A stretch of 64,000 nt of DNA from Sphingomonas sp. BK235 (GCF_004345855.1 NZ_SLXN01000001.1:310001-374000); one strand, 5' to 3'; counted from the first letter of the stretch, positions 26,666-36,658 are shown. Numbers and translations: made by a program. Notes: generated by a model not told the origin, from the letters alone.

Positions 26666-28927
26666 ATGGCGACCGACGCGACCGCTCTTCCCCCGGACAA
26701 CCCGCCTGTCGGCGTGCTCGACGCGCCCTTCGACAGCGCGCTGTCCGAACGCTACCTCGTCTACGCGCTCTCGACGATCACCGCGCGCTCGCTGCCCGAC
26801 GTGCGCGACGGGCTCAAGCCGGTCCACCGCCGGCTGCTGTGGGCGATGCGGCTGCTGCGGCTCGATCCCGCCGCCGGCTACAAGAAATGCGCGCGCGTCG
26901 TCGGCGATGTCATCGGTAAATACCACCCGCACGGTGACCAGTCGGTCTATGACGCGATGGTGCGGCTCGCGCAGGATTTCGCGCTGCGCTATCCGCTGGT
27001 CGACGGGCAGGGCAATTTCGGCAACATCGACGGCGATAATGCCGCGGCCTATCGCTACACCGAGGCGCGCCTGACCCAGGTCGCGATCGACCTGATGGAC
27101 GGGCTCGACGAGGACGCCGCCGAGTTCCGCCCGACCTACAACGGCGAGGAGCAGGAGCCCGAGCTCTTCCCCGGCGCCTTCCCCAACCTGCTCGCCAACG
27201 GTGCGGCCGGGATCGCGGTCGGCATGGCGACCAGCGTCCCGCCGCACAACGCCGCCGAGCTGCTCGAGGCCGCGATCCTGCTGGTCGACAAGCCCGACGC
27301 CGACGACGCCGCGATCCTCGCGCACGTCCAAGGGCCCGACTTCCCCACCGGCGGCCTGCTGGTCGATTCGCCCGCGATCATCGCCGAGGCCTATGCCACC
27401 GGGCGCGGTGCGTTCCGGGTGCGCGCGCGCTGGGCGGTCGAGCGCGAGAAGGGCGGCGGCTGGACCATCGTCGTCAGCGAGATCCCGTACGGCGTACAGA
27501 AGGGCAAATTGATCGAGCAGATCGCCGCGCTGATCAACGACCGCAAGCTGCCGATCCTCGCCGACGTGCGCGACGAGAGCGACGCCGAGATCCGGCTGGT
27601 GCTCGAGCCGCGCAGCCGCACCGTCGACCCGCAGGTGCTGATGGACGGGCTGTTCCGCCTCTCCGACCTGGAGACGCGCATCCCGCTCAACCTCAACGTG
27701 CTCGACAAGGACCGCACGCCGCGCGTGATGTCGCTGCGCGAGGCGCTGGCGGCCTGGGTCGAGCATCAGTTCGTGGTGCTGCGCCGGCGCACCGAGCACC
27801 GGCTCGGCAAGATCGCGGACCGGCTCGAGCTGCTCGGCGGCTATATCATCGCCTTCCTCAACCTCGACCGCGTGATCGAGATCATCCGCACCGAGGACGA
27901 GCCCAAGGCGGTGATGATGGCGGAGTTCGCGCTCACCGACCGCCAGGCCGAGGCGATCCTCAACATGCGGCTGCGCTCGCTGCGCCGGCTGGAAGAGATG
28001 GAGCTGCGACGGGAGCGCGACGCGCTGGAGAAGGAGCAGGACACGCTCACCCAGCTGCTCGGCTCGGAGGCGCGCCAGCGCACCCGGCTCAAGCGCGACT
28101 TCGCCAAGGTACGCGACCGCTACGGCAGCGAGACCAAGCTCGGCGCGCGCCGCACCACGATCGAGGAACAGGCCGCTGCGCGCGAGATCCCGCTCGAGGC
28201 GATGATCGAGCGCGAGCCGATCTCGGTCATCCTGTCAGAGCGCGGCTGGATTCGTGCGATGAAGGGCCACGTCGACCTCTCCGCACCCGAGACGATGAAG
28301 TTCAAGGAAGGCGACGGCCCCGCTTTCGCCTTTCACGCGCACACCACCGACAAACTGCTGCTGGCGGCGGGCAACGGGCGCTTCTTCACGCTGGCGGCGG
28401 ACAAGCTACCGGGCGGGCGCGGCTTCGGCGAGCCGGTGCGCGCCTCGATCGACCTCGACGGCAGCGTGCCGATCGTGGCGCTGCTGCGCGCGGGCGCGGC
28501 CGAGCGGCTGCTGGTGGCGGCGAGCGACGGGCGCGGCTTCCTCGTGCCGAGCGCCGAGGTGATCGCCGAGACGCGCAAGGGCAAGACGGTGATGACGCCG
28601 CGGCCGGGCGCGCGACTCGTCGTCGTCCACGCGGTCTCGCCCGGCGACGATTTCGTCGCGGTGATCGGCGACAATCGCAAGCTCGCGCTGTTCCCGATGG
28701 TCGACCTGCCCGAGATGACCCGCGGGCAGGGGGTGCAGCTCCAGCGCTACCGCGACGGTGGCCTCGCCGACGCGCGCACCTTGGTGTTCGCGGAGGGGCT
28801 GAGCTGGGCGATGGGGGGCGGGAGCGGGCGCGTCCGCACCGAGCCGGACCTGTCGGCGTGGCGCACCGCGCGCGGCGCCGCCGGTCGGATGCCGCCCAAC
28901 GGCTTCCCGCGCGACAATCGCTTCTGA
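26666..28927 (+). CDS. parC: DNA topoisomerase IV subunit A
   Basis: ParC is the cleavage subunit of topoisomerase IV, which decatenates replicated chromosomes with ParE. It has 753 residues. [27 protein letters not shown]-type N-terminus, quinolone pocket [12 protein letters not shown], and active-site Tyr in RYTEARL (Tyr131). A coiled-coil region follows at about 400-500, then a shorter C-terminal propeller lacking GyrA-type extra repeats, which separates it from the gyrA at 10392. The ATG at 26666 is chosen because conserved sequence begins soon after; a frame-open ATG at 26630 precedes it. A family-1 REP pair follows the stop. Confidence 0.95.
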   Translation: MATDATALPPDNPPVGVLDAPFDSALSERYLVYALSTITARSLPDVRDGLKPVHRRLLWAMRLLRLDPAAGYKKCARVVGDVIGKYHPHGDQSVYDAMVRLAQDFALRYPLVDGQGNFGNIDGDNAAAYRYTEARLTQVAIDLMDGLDEDAAEFRPTYNGEEQEPELFPGAFPNLLANGAAGIAVGMATSVPPHNAAELLEAAILLVDKPDADDAAILAHVQGPDFPTGGLLVDSPAIIAEAYATGRGAFRVRARWAVEREKGGGWTIVVSEIPYGVQKGKLIEQIAALINDRKLPILADVRDESDAEIRLVLEPRSRTVDPQVLMDGLFRLSDLETRIPLNLNVLDKDRTPRVMSLREALAAWVEHQFVVLRRRTEHRLGKIADRLELLGGYIIAFLNLDRVIEIIRTEDEPKAVMMAEFALTDRQAEAILNMRLRSLRRLEEMELRRERDALEKEQDTLTQLLGSEARQRTRLKRDFAKVRDRYGSETKLGARRTTIEEQAAAREIPLEAMIEREPISVILSERGWIRAMKGHVDLSAPETMKFKEGDGPAFAFHAHTTDKLLLAAGNGRFFTLAADKLPGGRGFGEPVRASIDLDGSVPIVALLRAGAAERLLVAASDGRGFLVPSAEVIAETRKGKTVMTPRPGARLVVVHAVSPGDDFVAVIGDNRKLALFPMVDLPEMTRGQGVQLQRYRDGGLADARTLVFAEGLSWAMGGGSGRVRTEPDLSAWRTARGAAGRMPPNGFPRDNRF

Positions 28928-28948
28928 CGGTCTTCTGTTTTTTCATTA

Positions 28949-29046
28949 CCGTCATTCCGGCCGGGCGCCGGGAGCCATCCTTCCGTGAGAGCGACGCCGG
29001 CGGCGCTCGCCGCACCATGGATCCCGGGTCGAGCCCGGGATGACGG
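28949..29046. repeat. REP-like inverted pair (family 1), divergent left arm
   Basis: The left arm CCGTCATTCCGGCCGGGCGC is degenerate; the right arm GGATCCCGGGTCGAGCCCGG plus ATGACGG is intact. It fills much of the gap between parC and the GGDEF-EAL gene; the remaining ~190 bases carry only a CtrA-like box. Confidence 0.75.
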
Positions 29047-29203
29047 ATGCGCGGTATGTGTTCGCAGTCACGAGGCTCGGCGCGTCACCGGGATGACGAT
29101 CTCAGCGGACGCGAGCGATGCGATCGGGCGAGACGATCCGTCCCAATCCGGCACGTTCCGCGCTAGCAAGTAAATACAGCCGCATCGGCCCAATTTGATT
29201 TCC

Positions 29204-29220
29204 GTAAGGCGGTCTTAACC
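29204..29220 (+). promoter_or_regulatory. CtrA-like box upstream of the GGDEF-EAL gene
   Basis: GTAA-N7-TTAACC, with GTAA at 29204-29207 and TTAA at 29215-29218: one mismatch to TTAA-N7-TTAAC. It lies 24 bases before the start codon. Confidence 0.4.
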
Positions 29221-29243
29221 GTTGCCATCTAGGTCGGAAGCCG

Positions 29244-30941
29244 ATGGCAACGCGCTCTCCCCTGCTGGTGACGGATTCGGACGGATCGACGCCGATGGCG
29301 CACGGGCTCAGCGCGATCGCGCCGGGGCTCGGACTGACCGCGGCGCAAGGGTCGCTCGAGCTGGTGCCGATCCCGCTCGTGATCGCGCGGCTGCGCGGCG
29401 GCCGGCTCGAGTTCGAGAACAGCAACCGTGCCTTCGCGCGCAACAGCCTCCAGCACGAGCGCGCCATCGATCCGCTCATCACCTCCTTCCTGCGCACCGG
29501 CCACGATCGCGCCGAGGTCAATTGGTCGACCGGCGCGGCAGTCGAACGGCGCCATTATCGCCTCAGCTTCGCGCTGATCCCCAATCGCGTCGAACCCACC
29601 GCGGTGATCTCCTTCGTCGACCAGACCGCCGAGGTCCGCACCGAGGAGACGCTACGCCGCGAGATGACCACCGACAGCCTGACCGGTCTCCCCAACCGCG
29701 GCGGCTTCACCGACGCGCTGGAGGCGATGATCGAGGAGGGCGCGTCGCGCTGGGCGGTGCTGATGATCGATCTGGAGCGGTTCAGCCGCTTCAACGCCTG
29801 CCTCGGCTCGCTCACCGGCGACGAGTTGCTGATCACCGTCGCGCGGCGGATCAAGGGCGCGCTGCGCAGCCGGGACGTGCTGGCGCGGACCGGCGGCGAC
29901 GAGTTCGGCGTGCTGCTGACGATCGACCAGGGCGATCACGAGGCCGATCACGTCGCGCGCCGCATCCGCGAGGCGCTGGCCACACCGTTCCGATTGAGCG
30001 AGTTCGAGCTGCGCGTGTCGTGCGCGATCGGCATCGCTTATGGCGACGCGGCGATCGGCGACGCCGAGGACGTGATCCGTCACGCCCAGGTGGCGATGAA
30101 GCGGTCCAAGTCGACCAAGAGCGCCGAGGCCTATCAGACCCGCGCGCTCGACAGCGCGCGCGAGGAATTCGCGATGGAGACCGCGCTGCGCCGCGCGATC
30201 GAGAACGAACAGCTTCACCTCGTCTATCAGCCGATCCTCGATCTCACCTCGGGCAAGGTCAGCGGGTTCGAGGCGCTGGCGCGCTGGACCGACGATGAGG
30301 GTGTGAACGTGCCGCCGGTGCGCTTCATCCCGGTGGCGGAGGAATCGGGGCTGATCGTTCCGCTCGGCCGCTGGGCAGTCGACACCGCGATGCAGACGCT
30401 GGCGGACTGGGACGGGCGCTGGGGCGGGCATTGCGGCGCGGCGGTGGCGGTCAACGTCTCGCCGATCCAGCTCCAGCGCGACTCGATCCCGGGCATGGTC
30501 GAGCGCGCGCTCGGTGCCGCCGGGCTCGGGGGCGAGCGGCTCAAGCTGGAGCTGACCGAGAGCGCGATCATCGCCGATCCCGATCGGATCGCGGGCGTGC
30601 TGATGGCGCTGAAGGAGCTCGGTACCGTCATCGCCATGGACGATTTCGGCACCGGCTTCTCGAACCTGGCCTCGCTCCACACGCTGCCGATCGACCTGCT
30701 CAAGATCGATCGCAGCTTCGTCACCGGCATGCTGACCGACCGCGACCAGCTCGCGATCGTGCGCGCGATCCTCGGCCTGTCCAAGGCGCTGGGGATGGAC
30801 ACGGTGGCCGAGGGGATCGAGACGATCGAGCTCGGCCAGACGCTGGGCGCGCTCGGCTGCACTTATGGCCAGGGCTATGCCTATGCCCGCCCGCTCGACG
30901 CCGACGCGGCCTATGCGTTCCTGGTCGCGCGCAACGCCTGA
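29244..30941 (+). CDS. GGDEF-EAL cyclic di-GMP enzyme
   Basis: This 565-residue cytoplasmic protein has a PAS-like N-terminal part (about 35-130), a GGDEF domain (about 140-300) and an EAL domain (about 310-560). The diguanylate-cyclase motif is intact (TGGDEFG, about 215), with DSLTGLPNR before it. The phosphodiesterase motifs are also intact: FEALARW, NVSPIQLQ, LELTES, DDFGTGFSNL, KIDRSFV and EGIET. It could therefore make or degrade c-di-GMP; net activity cannot be read from sequence. No membrane segment is present. Its end overlaps the convergent CCA-enzyme gene by 31 bases. A CtrA-like box precedes it. Confidence 0.95.
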   Translation: MATRSPLLVTDSDGSTPMAHGLSAIAPGLGLTAAQGSLELVPIPLVIARLRGGRLEFENSNRAFARNSLQHERAIDPLITSFLRTGHDRAEVNWSTGAAVERRHYRLSFALIPNRVEPTAVISFVDQTAEVRTEETLRREMTTDSLTGLPNRGGFTDALEAMIEEGASRWAVLMIDLERFSRFNACLGSLTGDELLITVARRIKGALRSRDVLARTGGDEFGVLLTIDQGDHEADHVARRIREALATPFRLSEFELRVSCAIGIAYGDAAIGDAEDVIRHAQVAMKRSKSTKSAEAYQTRALDSAREEFAMETALRRAIENEQLHLVYQPILDLTSGKVSGFEALARWTDDEGVNVPPVRFIPVAEESGLIVPLGRWAVDTAMQTLADWDGRWGGHCGAAVAVNVSPIQLQRDSIPGMVERALGAAGLGGERLKLELTESAIIADPDRIAGVLMALKELGTVIAMDDFGTGFSNLASLHTLPIDLLKIDRSFVTGMLTDRDQLAIVRAILGLSKALGMDTVAEGIETIELGQTLGALGCTYGQGYAYARPLDADAAYAFLVARNA

Positions 30942-32107
30942 GCCACTTCCTCGTCCGCGATCGCCTCGGCGCGTGCCGCATCGGGGAAACCCTCCGCGAT
31001 CCAGCGATCCTCCACCCGCCTGAGCACGCGCGCCACCTCCGGCCCGCGCGTGAGCCCCCGCGCCACCAGCGCGCCGCCCCCGATCGGCAGCGCCGGCGAC
31101 GACCAGCCGCGCAGCGCCGCCGCGTCGGCCCCGGCGAGCAGCAGCCGGTCGAGCGCGATCGTGGCGCCGACGCGATAGGCGAGCGCGCGCGCGCCCTCGT
31201 CGCCCGCGCCCGCACCCGCCTGCACCAGCCGTTTGCGGTCGGCATTGGAGAGCTTGAGCCGCGCGCCCACGCCTTCCGCGGCGTCGCGCGGGAGCAGCGC
31301 GGCGAGACGGCGGATCGCGTCGGGCGCGACGTCAGCGGCGCGCTCACGCTCGGCCAGCGCCGCCAACCGCGCGACGCCGTCGTGATCGATCTCGGGCAGC
31401 ACCGGGCGGAAGATGCCGCTGTCGTGCATCAGCCGCACCGCCGCCACCGCGCCCGGCGCGACGAGCAGCTTGAGCAACTCGGCGGCGACCCGCTCGCGGC
31501 TCAGCGCCATCAGATCGTTGGCGCGATCGACGCAGGCGGCGAGCCCGGCGGCGTCGATCGTCGCGCCGAACCGCGCGTGGAAGCGGAAGAAGCGCAGGAT
31601 GCGCAGGTGATCCTCCGCGATGCGCCGGTGCGGGTCGCCGATGAAGCGGACCCGGCGCACCGCGAGATCGTCGAGCCCGCCGAAATAATCATAGATCGCG
31701 CCGCTCGCCGGGTCGGCGTAGAGCGCGTTGATCGTGAAGTCGCGCCGCGCCGCATCCTCGCGCCAGTCATCGGCGAAGGCGACGATGGCGTGCCGCCCGT
31801 CGGTGGCGACGTCGCGGCGCAGCGTGGTGACCTCCACCACTGTTCCCTCGCTCACCGCGGTGACGGTGCCGTGCGCGATCCCGGTCGGGATGGTGCGGAT
31901 ACCCGCCGCGGCGAGCCGCGTCACCACGGCCTCCGGGTGGAGCGGCGTGGCGAGATCGATGTCGGCGACGTCGAGCCCGAGCAGCGTGTCGCGCACCGCG
32001 CCGCCGACGTAGCGCGCGTGCCCGCCCGCGGCGTCGAGCGCCTCGGTGAGGCGCGCCAGGCCGGGGCGGGTGCGCCACGTCGCGGCGGGAAGGATCACGT
32101 CGACCAT
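30911..32107 (-). CDS. cca: CCA tRNA nucleotidyltransferase
   Basis: This 398-residue class-II nucleotidyltransferase adds or repairs the 3' CCA of tRNAs. VGGAVRDTLLG (34-44) is followed by the catalytic DID (Asp49/Asp51), the RRDFTINAL motif and the RRIAEDHLRILRFFRF block. The enzyme is functionally relevant here because the CAU tRNA at 18705 does not encode a complete CCA. ATG 32107 is chosen because MVDVILPAATWR leads straight into the domain. It overlaps the upstream Nudix gene by 13 bases and forms an operon with it. Confidence 0.94.
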   Translation of the reverse strand: MVDVILPAATWRTRPGLARLTEALDAAGGHARYVGGAVRDTLLGLDVADIDLATPLHPEAVVTRLAAAGIRTIPTGIAHGTVTAVSEGTVVEVTTLRRDVATDGRHAIVAFADDWREDAARRDFTINALYADPASGAIYDYFGGLDDLAVRRVRFIGDPHRRIAEDHLRILRFFRFHARFGATIDAAGLAACVDRANDLMALSRERVAAELLKLLVAPGAVAAVRLMHDSGIFRPVLPEIDHDGVARLAALAERERAADVAPDAIRRLAALLPRDAAEGVGARLKLSNADRKRLVQAGAGAGDEGARALAYRVGATIALDRLLLAGADAAALRGWSSPALPIGGGALVARGLTRGPEVARVLRRVEDRWIAEGFPDAARAEAIADEEVAQALRATRNA

Positions 32108-32685
32108 CGCAGCCGCCGCGACAGATTGACGATCATGCCCGCGGTGGCGCCCCAGATCCGGCGCTCGCCCCACAGCAGCTCGAAATAGGCGCGCTCGCGC
32201 CCCTGCCAGGTCGCCCGGCGCGGCTGGTGGTGGGCGGCGTCGAGCAGGAAGTCGAGCGGCACCTCGAACAGGTCCGCCACCTCGGCCTCGCTCGGCACCA
32301 GCGGCAGGTCGGGGGGCACGACGCCGATGATCGGCGTGACGCGGAAGCCGGTGCCGGTGCGATAGACATCGGACGCGCCCACCACCTCCACCGCGTCGCG
32401 CGGCAGCGCGATCTCTTCCTCCGCCTCGCGCAACGCGGCGGCGATCGCGTCCTCGCCGGGATCGAGCCGGCCGCCGGGAAAGGCCACCTGACCGGCATGG
32501 CGTCGCAGCGTCTCGGTGCGCTGGGTCAGCAGCACGCCGGGGCGCGCGCGATCGGTCACCGCGACCAGCACTGCCGCTTCGGTGAGCGTGTGACCGCCCG
32601 ACAGGTCGCCGTCATCGCCCTCGATCAGCGCGGTCTCGGCCTCCGAGACGAGCGCGACGGCGAGCCGCTCCGCCAGGGTGGTCAT
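32095..32685 (-). CDS. CoA pyrophosphatase (Nudix hydrolase)
   Basis: This 196-residue Nudix enzyme has the NuCoA signature (VLLTQRTETLRRHAGQVAFP, about 51-70) followed by the Nudix box GGRLDPGE ... REAEEE (71-91). That combination marks CoA diphosphatases, which hydrolyse CoA or its derivatives to phosphopantetheine and 3',5'-ADP. The ATG at 32685 overlaps the stop of the DUF1285 gene (ATGA), and its 3' end overlaps the CCA-enzyme gene. Confidence 0.92.
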   Translation of the reverse strand: MTTLAERLAVALVSEAETALIEGDDGDLSGGHTLTEAAVLVAVTDRARPGVLLTQRTETLRRHAGQVAFPGGRLDPGEDAIAAALREAEEEIALPRDAVEVVGASDVYRTGTGFRVTPIIGVVPPDLPLVPSEAEVADLFEVPLDFLLDAAHHQPRRATWQGRERAYFELLWGERRIWGATAGMIVNLSRRLRWST

Positions 32686-33245
32686 CGCGGGGCGAGCGGG
32701 AAGAAGGTGCCGCCGCTCCACACGCCGGGCGGCACGTCGTCGCCCGCGAGCGCGCGCTCGGCCAGCTCGTAATAGAGCGAGCGCGCGACCAAGGCCTCCA
32801 GCCCGCCGCGCACGACGAGGTAGGGGCGCGGCCCATCGTCGCGTTCGACGAAGCGCAGCGGGTGCGTCGCGGAAGCGGTCACCACGTCGCCGGTGTTGAG
32901 CCGGAACGCCAGCGTCGCGTCACGACCCGTGCCCGCGGCCTTGAGCTCCACCGCGACGAAAGGCGCATCCTCCACCACGATGTCGAGCTTCTCGACCGGG
33001 GTGACCAGCACGTAGCCGCCGTCCGGCTCGCGGCGCAGGATCCGGCTGAACGCGCGCACCATCGCGGGCCGCGTGATCGGACTGCCCTGGTGGTACCAGG
33101 TGCCGTCGCGCGCGATGCGCATCTCGCTGTCGCCGCAATGCGCCGGGTTCCAGCGCTCGACCGGGGGAAGCTGGTCGCTCTCCGCCAGACGGGCGATGTC
33201 GGCGACGGACAGATCGTTGAAATCGGGTGGGGGCGCCATCGGCAT
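32682..33245 (-). CDS. DUF1285 family protein
   Basis: This 187-residue protein matches the DUF1285 family (RIARDGTWYHQGSPITRPAMVRAFSRILRRE, then YVLVTPVEKLDIVVEDAPFVAVE). It has an OB/beta-barrel-like fold of unknown function in known structures. It is the first gene of the DUF1285-Nudix-CCA operon, an arrangement common in alphaproteobacteria. An in-frame ATG at 33239 is an equally possible start. Confidence 0.9.
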   Translation of the reverse strand: MPMAPPPDFNDLSVADIARLAESDQLPPVERWNPAHCGDSEMRIARDGTWYHQGSPITRPAMVRAFSRILRREPDGGYVLVTPVEKLDIVVEDAPFVAVELKAAGTGRDATLAFRLNTGDVVTASATHPLRFVERDDGPRPYLVVRGGLEALVARSLYYELAERALAGDDVPPGVWSGGTFFPLAPR

Positions 33246-33283
33246 GCGCGCCAGTTAGGGCGCCCCGGGGCGGGGGTAAAGGC

Positions 33284-33793
33284 TCAGGCCGACGCGGTGA
33301 CGCGCGGCGCGATCGTCCCGTCGCCGTGCGGCACCCCCGCGCCGCGCGCGAGCAGTCGGTGACGCTCGACCGGGCCGGGCAGCCGCCATCCCGCCGTCGC
33401 CGCGGCGGTGAAGCCGAAGAAGCGTCCGTAATAATCGGGATCGCCGATCAGCATGAGGTTCAGCCCGCGCGCGTCGGCGGCCGCCAGCGCGGCGGCGGTG
33501 AGCCGGCGCCCCAGTCCGCCCTGCTGCCGCGCCGGCTCGACTGCGACCGGGCCGACCAGAACCAGCGGCACCTCGGCGCCATCGTCCCCCAGGAAGCGCA
33601 CCGGCCAGCATTGGATCGAGCCGAGCAACGCCCCCGCCTCGACCAGCGCGAAGCTCAGCCCGGCGAGCGGGGCGGTGCCGGCGCGCAGCCGATAGGCGGT
33701 GCGCTGGTGCCGATCGGTGCCGAAGGCACGGTCGAGCAGCGCCTCGATCGCCGCGCCCGCCACTGCCTCGATCGCCACCAGTTCGGCCGCCAT
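33284..33793 (-). CDS. GNAT family N-acetyltransferase (YhbS-like)
   Basis: This 169-residue GNAT-fold protein shows GPVAVEPARQQGGLGRRLTAAAL (acetyl-CoA pyrophosphate loop, about 85-107) and GDPDYYGRFFGFTAA, typical of the YhbS/GCN5 branch. The substrate is unknown. ATG 33793 is preceded by GAGGAAGG. It is divergent from the GST gene. Confidence 0.87.
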   Translation of the reverse strand: MAAELVAIEAVAGAAIEALLDRAFGTDRHQRTAYRLRAGTAPLAGLSFALVEAGALLGSIQCWPVRFLGDDGAEVPLVLVGPVAVEPARQQGGLGRRLTAAALAAADARGLNLMLIGDPDYYGRFFGFTAAATAGWRLPGPVERHRLLARGAGVPHGDGTIAPRVTASA

Positions 33794-33875
33794 ATGCCTT
33801 CCTCGCTGCCGGGGCATGGACGCCCGGGCGCGGGCGCTTTAGCGGGACCGCGACCGAACGCAACCGGGATCACCG

Positions 33876-34508
33876 ATGAAGCTCTATGACGCGGCCTGGG
33901 CGCCGAACCCGCGCCGCGTGCGCATCTATCTCGCGGAGAAGGCGATCTCGATCGAGCGCGTCGCGATCGACCTGCGCGCCGACGAACAGCTCGGCGACAG
34001 CTATCGCCGCGTCAACCCGCGCGGCACCGTTCCCGCGCTGGTGCTCGACACCGGCGAGGTGATCGCCGATTCGGTCGCGATCTGCCGCTTCCTCGAGGCG
34101 CTGCACCCCGAACCGCCGCTGTTCGGCACGCGCGCGATCGAAGTGGCCCGGGTGGAGGCCTGGACGCGGCGGGTCGAGCAGGACGGCTATGCCGCCGCGG
34201 TCTACGCGCTGCGCGAACGGGCGCCGCGATTCGCCGATCGCGCGCTGCCGGGGCATTGGCCGCCAGTGCCACAGATACCCGAACTGGCGACACGCGCCGC
34301 CACGATGTGGACGAGGTTCGCCGCGGCGCTCGACGAACGGCTGGCCGAGTCCGAGTGGATCGCGGGGGAGGGCTATACCTTCGCCGACGTCTCCGCGCTG
34401 GTCACGATCGATTTCGCGCGCGCCGCCGCGCTGGACATGCCCGCCGACGCCGTCCACCTGCGCCGCTGGCACGCCGCGGCGACGGCGCGCCCCAGCGCGG
34501 GAGCCTGA
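33876..34508 (+). CDS. glutathione S-transferase family protein
   Basis: This 210-residue GST has an N-terminal thioredoxin-fold domain (MKLYDAAWAPNPRRVRIYLAEK, cis-Pro motif GTVPALVLD, then ADSVAICRFLE binding the glutamyl moiety of glutathione). An all-helical C-terminal domain with the N-capping GEGYTFADVSAL follows. The exact activity (conjugation, peroxidase or isomerase) is unknown. It is followed after 2 bases by the folB-like gene, so the two are co-transcribed. Confidence 0.93.
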   Translation: MKLYDAAWAPNPRRVRIYLAEKAISIERVAIDLRADEQLGDSYRRVNPRGTVPALVLDTGEVIADSVAICRFLEALHPEPPLFGTRAIEVARVEAWTRRVEQDGYAAAVYALRERAPRFADRALPGHWPPVPQIPELATRAATMWTRFAAALDERLAESEWIAGEGYTFADVSALVTIDFARAAALDMPADAVHLRRWHAAATARPSAGA

Positions 34509-34510
34509 CG

Positions 34511-34885
34511 ATGGACGACGACACGCTCGAGCTCGAGGTCCACGACCTCGAGGTGCAGGTGCTCACCGGCATCTATTCGGAAGAGACGCACCTGCCGCAG
34601 CCGCTGCGGATCTCGTTGACCGTGCTGCTCGACGCGCCCGCCCGCTACCGGCCGGACACACCCTTGTCGGCGTCGAAGAATTACCTCGACCTACGCCATG
34701 CCGCGACCGATGCGCTCGCCACCGCGGGTCACTTCACGCTGATCGAGGCGGTCGCGGACCATATCGCGGAGACGCTGTTCCTCCAGGATCGTCGCGTCCG
34801 CCGTGTCAGGGTGAAGATCGTCAAGCTCGCCATCGCCGAGGCGGGCGAATCGATCGGGATCACGCTGGTCCGCCAACGGCGTTGA
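34511..34885 (+). CDS. folB: dihydroneopterin aldolase
   Basis: This 124-residue protein is of the FolB family, which cleaves dihydroneopterin to 6-hydroxymethyl-dihydropterin in folate synthesis. The substrate-anchoring Glu lies in TGIYSEETHLPQ, the LIEAVADHIAETL helix follows, and the catalytic Lys is in RVKIVKLAI. The sequence is somewhat diverged, and the related 7,8-dihydroneopterin/monapterin epimerase cannot be excluded. Its end overlaps the convergent secreted-protein gene by 26 bases. Confidence 0.8.
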   Translation: MDDDTLELEVHDLEVQVLTGIYSEETHLPQPLRISLTVLLDAPARYRPDTPLSASKNYLDLRHAATDALATAGHFTLIEAVADHIAETLFLQDRRVRRVRVKIVKLAIAEAGESIGITLVRQRR

Positions 34886-35762
34886 TCGACGTCGCCTCTG
34901 TACCATTTCGGCACGGGCCGAGCTGGTCGAGAACGAGGCGATAGTCCGCCTGCGCCTGCTGCGCGTCACCCGGTTCCAGCGACGCGGTGGCGCGCTCGGG
35001 CAGGGCCGCGGGCAGCGCGCAGGCGAGCCGATACCAGAGCAGGGTGTCGCGGCGCGGCGCCTCCGCGGCGTCGTCGATGATCTCGCTGAGCGCGACCGAC
35101 CAGCGCGGTTCCTCGCCCGGTCGTCGAAGGATCGACAGCGCGGCGGGGCGATCGTCCTTGGTGGTCAGGAAGATCTGGGTCTCACCCTCGCCGGGGAGCG
35201 CGCCGGGGACGTGGAAGGCGCCGCGGACCCCGGTGATCACCGGGGGCGCGTCGCGCGCGGTGAACTCCTGCGCGATGCGGCGCGCCAGCGACTCGACCGC
35301 CGGGGTCCAGTCGCGCTGCGCGTCGGGGGTGACCAACTGCACCTGATCGGGACGCCCCGCGACGGGACGCGCGAAGGCGAGCACGCGGCGCTTCTTCAGA
35401 TTGGGGGCGCGACCGCGCCAGTCCGGGCCAGCGTCGACTACCCAGCCGACGCGCTGCGGGATCGCGCTGGTGCCGCGCACCAGCGTACCCACATCGGCCT
35501 CGACGTAGAAGCGCGTGAACCCCGGCGCGAGCCCGCCCGCCTCGGCGCCCTTGATCTTCGCGGCGGAGCGAATCGTCGCGTCGATGATCAGCGGGCTCTG
35601 CTCGACCAGCCCGGCCAGCGTGGCATAATCGACGGCGGGTGAGGCGGTTGCGGCAGGCGGAGTCTGCGCCGCCGAGGCGCCGGGCACGAGCAGGAGCAGG
35701 CTCGCCGACGCGAGCAGCGCGAAGGGGGGTCGCGTCGCCGACCGATTCTGGCGTAGGATCAT
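34860..35762 (-). CDS. secreted conserved hypothetical protein
   Basis: This 300-residue protein has a signal peptide (PPFALLASASLLLLVPGASAAQ). The mature part contains VDYATLAGLVEQSPLIIDATIRSA and later strands reading FYVEADVGTLVRG and GAFHVPGALPGEGETQIFLTT. No catalytic motif was recognised. ATG 35762 is chosen to start the signal peptide; the frame stays open to 35861. It is divergent from tonB across an AT-richer 224-base gap, in which I see only a small hairpin (35931-35949). Confidence 0.72.
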   Translation of the reverse strand: MILRQNRSATRPPFALLASASLLLLVPGASAAQTPPAATASPAVDYATLAGLVEQSPLIIDATIRSAAKIKGAEAGGLAPGFTRFYVEADVGTLVRGTSAIPQRVGWVVDAGPDWRGRAPNLKKRRVLAFARPVAGRPDQVQLVTPDAQRDWTPAVESLARRIAQEFTARDAPPVITGVRGAFHVPGALPGEGETQIFLTTKDDRPAALSILRRPGEEPRWSVALSEIIDDAAEAPRRDTLLWYRLACALPAALPERATASLEPGDAQQAQADYRLVLDQLGPCRNGTEATSINAVGGPA

Positions 35763-35986
35763 CCGCGCTGGGTACGTCAACCTGCCTGAACGATACAGAA
35801 ATAAATCTGTCGTCGTTCGATTGTACGTTTGTTGCGCCTGACAAAGCGTTTGCGTCCCCAAAACGGGCGCGATAGGACTCGACCGTCTGTGGCCTGCCCT
35901 CGGGGAAGCTACGGAACGGTTAACAACCCCGGCCGGATCCGCTCCGGCCGCCCAAGGGCCGCAGGATGAGGGAGTTTCGTTGCTGA

Positions 35987-36658
35987 ATGGCCTATTCTGA
36001 CCAGAAGATGAGCGGAGGTAAGATCGGCGCGCTGGTGATCGTCGCGCTGATCCACGTCGCTCTCGGCTATGCCTTCGTTACCGGCCTCGCGACCAATTTC
36101 GTCAAGAAGCAGGTTGAGAAGCTGAACACGTTCGACGTCGAGGAGCCACCGCCCCCGCCGCCGGACGAGCCGCCGCCCCCGCCGCCCGACGTGCCGATGA
36201 CGCCGCCGCCGGTGGTGTCGCCGCCGCCGATCGTGCAGAACCCGAACCCGCCGCCCGTGGCGATCGCGACGGTTCCGACTCCGCCGCCGGTCTTCGTGCC
36301 GACGCCGACGGTCGCACCGCCCGCGCCCCCGGCACCGCCCGCGCCGCCGGCGCCAGCGGTGAGCAAGGCCGCGGGTCTGAAGGGTAACCCGGGTCAGTAT
36401 TTCGGCGCCGACAACTACCCGCCCTCGGCGATCCGCGCCGGCGAGCAGGGACGTGTCGTCGCGAAGCTGACCGTGGGGACGGACGGCCGCGTGACCGACT
36501 GTACGGTGACGACGTCGAGCAACTCCTCGGCGCTCGACCAGGCGACCTGCCGCATTGCCAAGGCCCGCGTGCGTTTCTCGCCCGCGCAAGATGCTGCCGG
36601 CAACCCGATCGCGTCCAGCTACACCCTCCCGGTGCGCTGGGTGCTTCCGGAGAACTGA
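35987..36658 (+). CDS. tonB: energy transducer TonB
   Basis: This 223-residue TonB protein has a single N-terminal membrane anchor (IGALVIVALIHVALGYAFVTG, about 12-32). A long Pro-rich spacer that reaches across the periplasm follows (about 50-125). The C-terminal domain (about 140-220) has YPPSAIRAGEQGRVVAKLTV and TLPVRWVLPE, contacting TonB-dependent receptors. It heads the tonB-exbB-exbD-exbD unit that powers outer-membrane uptake with the proton gradient. GGGAG upstream of the ATG is distant (~13 bases). Confidence 0.96.
   Translation: MAYSDQKMSGGKIGALVIVALIHVALGYAFVTGLATNFVKKQVEKLNTFDVEEPPPPPPDEPPPPPPDVPMTPPPVVSPPPIVQNPNPPPVAIATVPTPPPVFVPTPTVAPPAPPAPPAPPAPAVSKAAGLKGNPGQYFGADNYPPSAIRAGEQGRVVAKLTVGTDGRVTDCTVTTSSNSSALDQATCRIAKARVRFSPAQDAAGNPIASSYTLPVRWVLPEN

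Noticed and set aside
26666-28927. Gln in the ParC quinolone pocket (HGDQSVYD) and Thr in GyrA (HGDTAIYD) as resistance mutations
   Set aside because: These residues occur naturally at these positions in other bacteria; without a species reference they cannot be called mutations.
29244-30941. Possible degenerate GGDEF or EAL domain
   Set aside because: Both the GGDEF and EAL active-site motifs and the other metal-binding motifs are intact.
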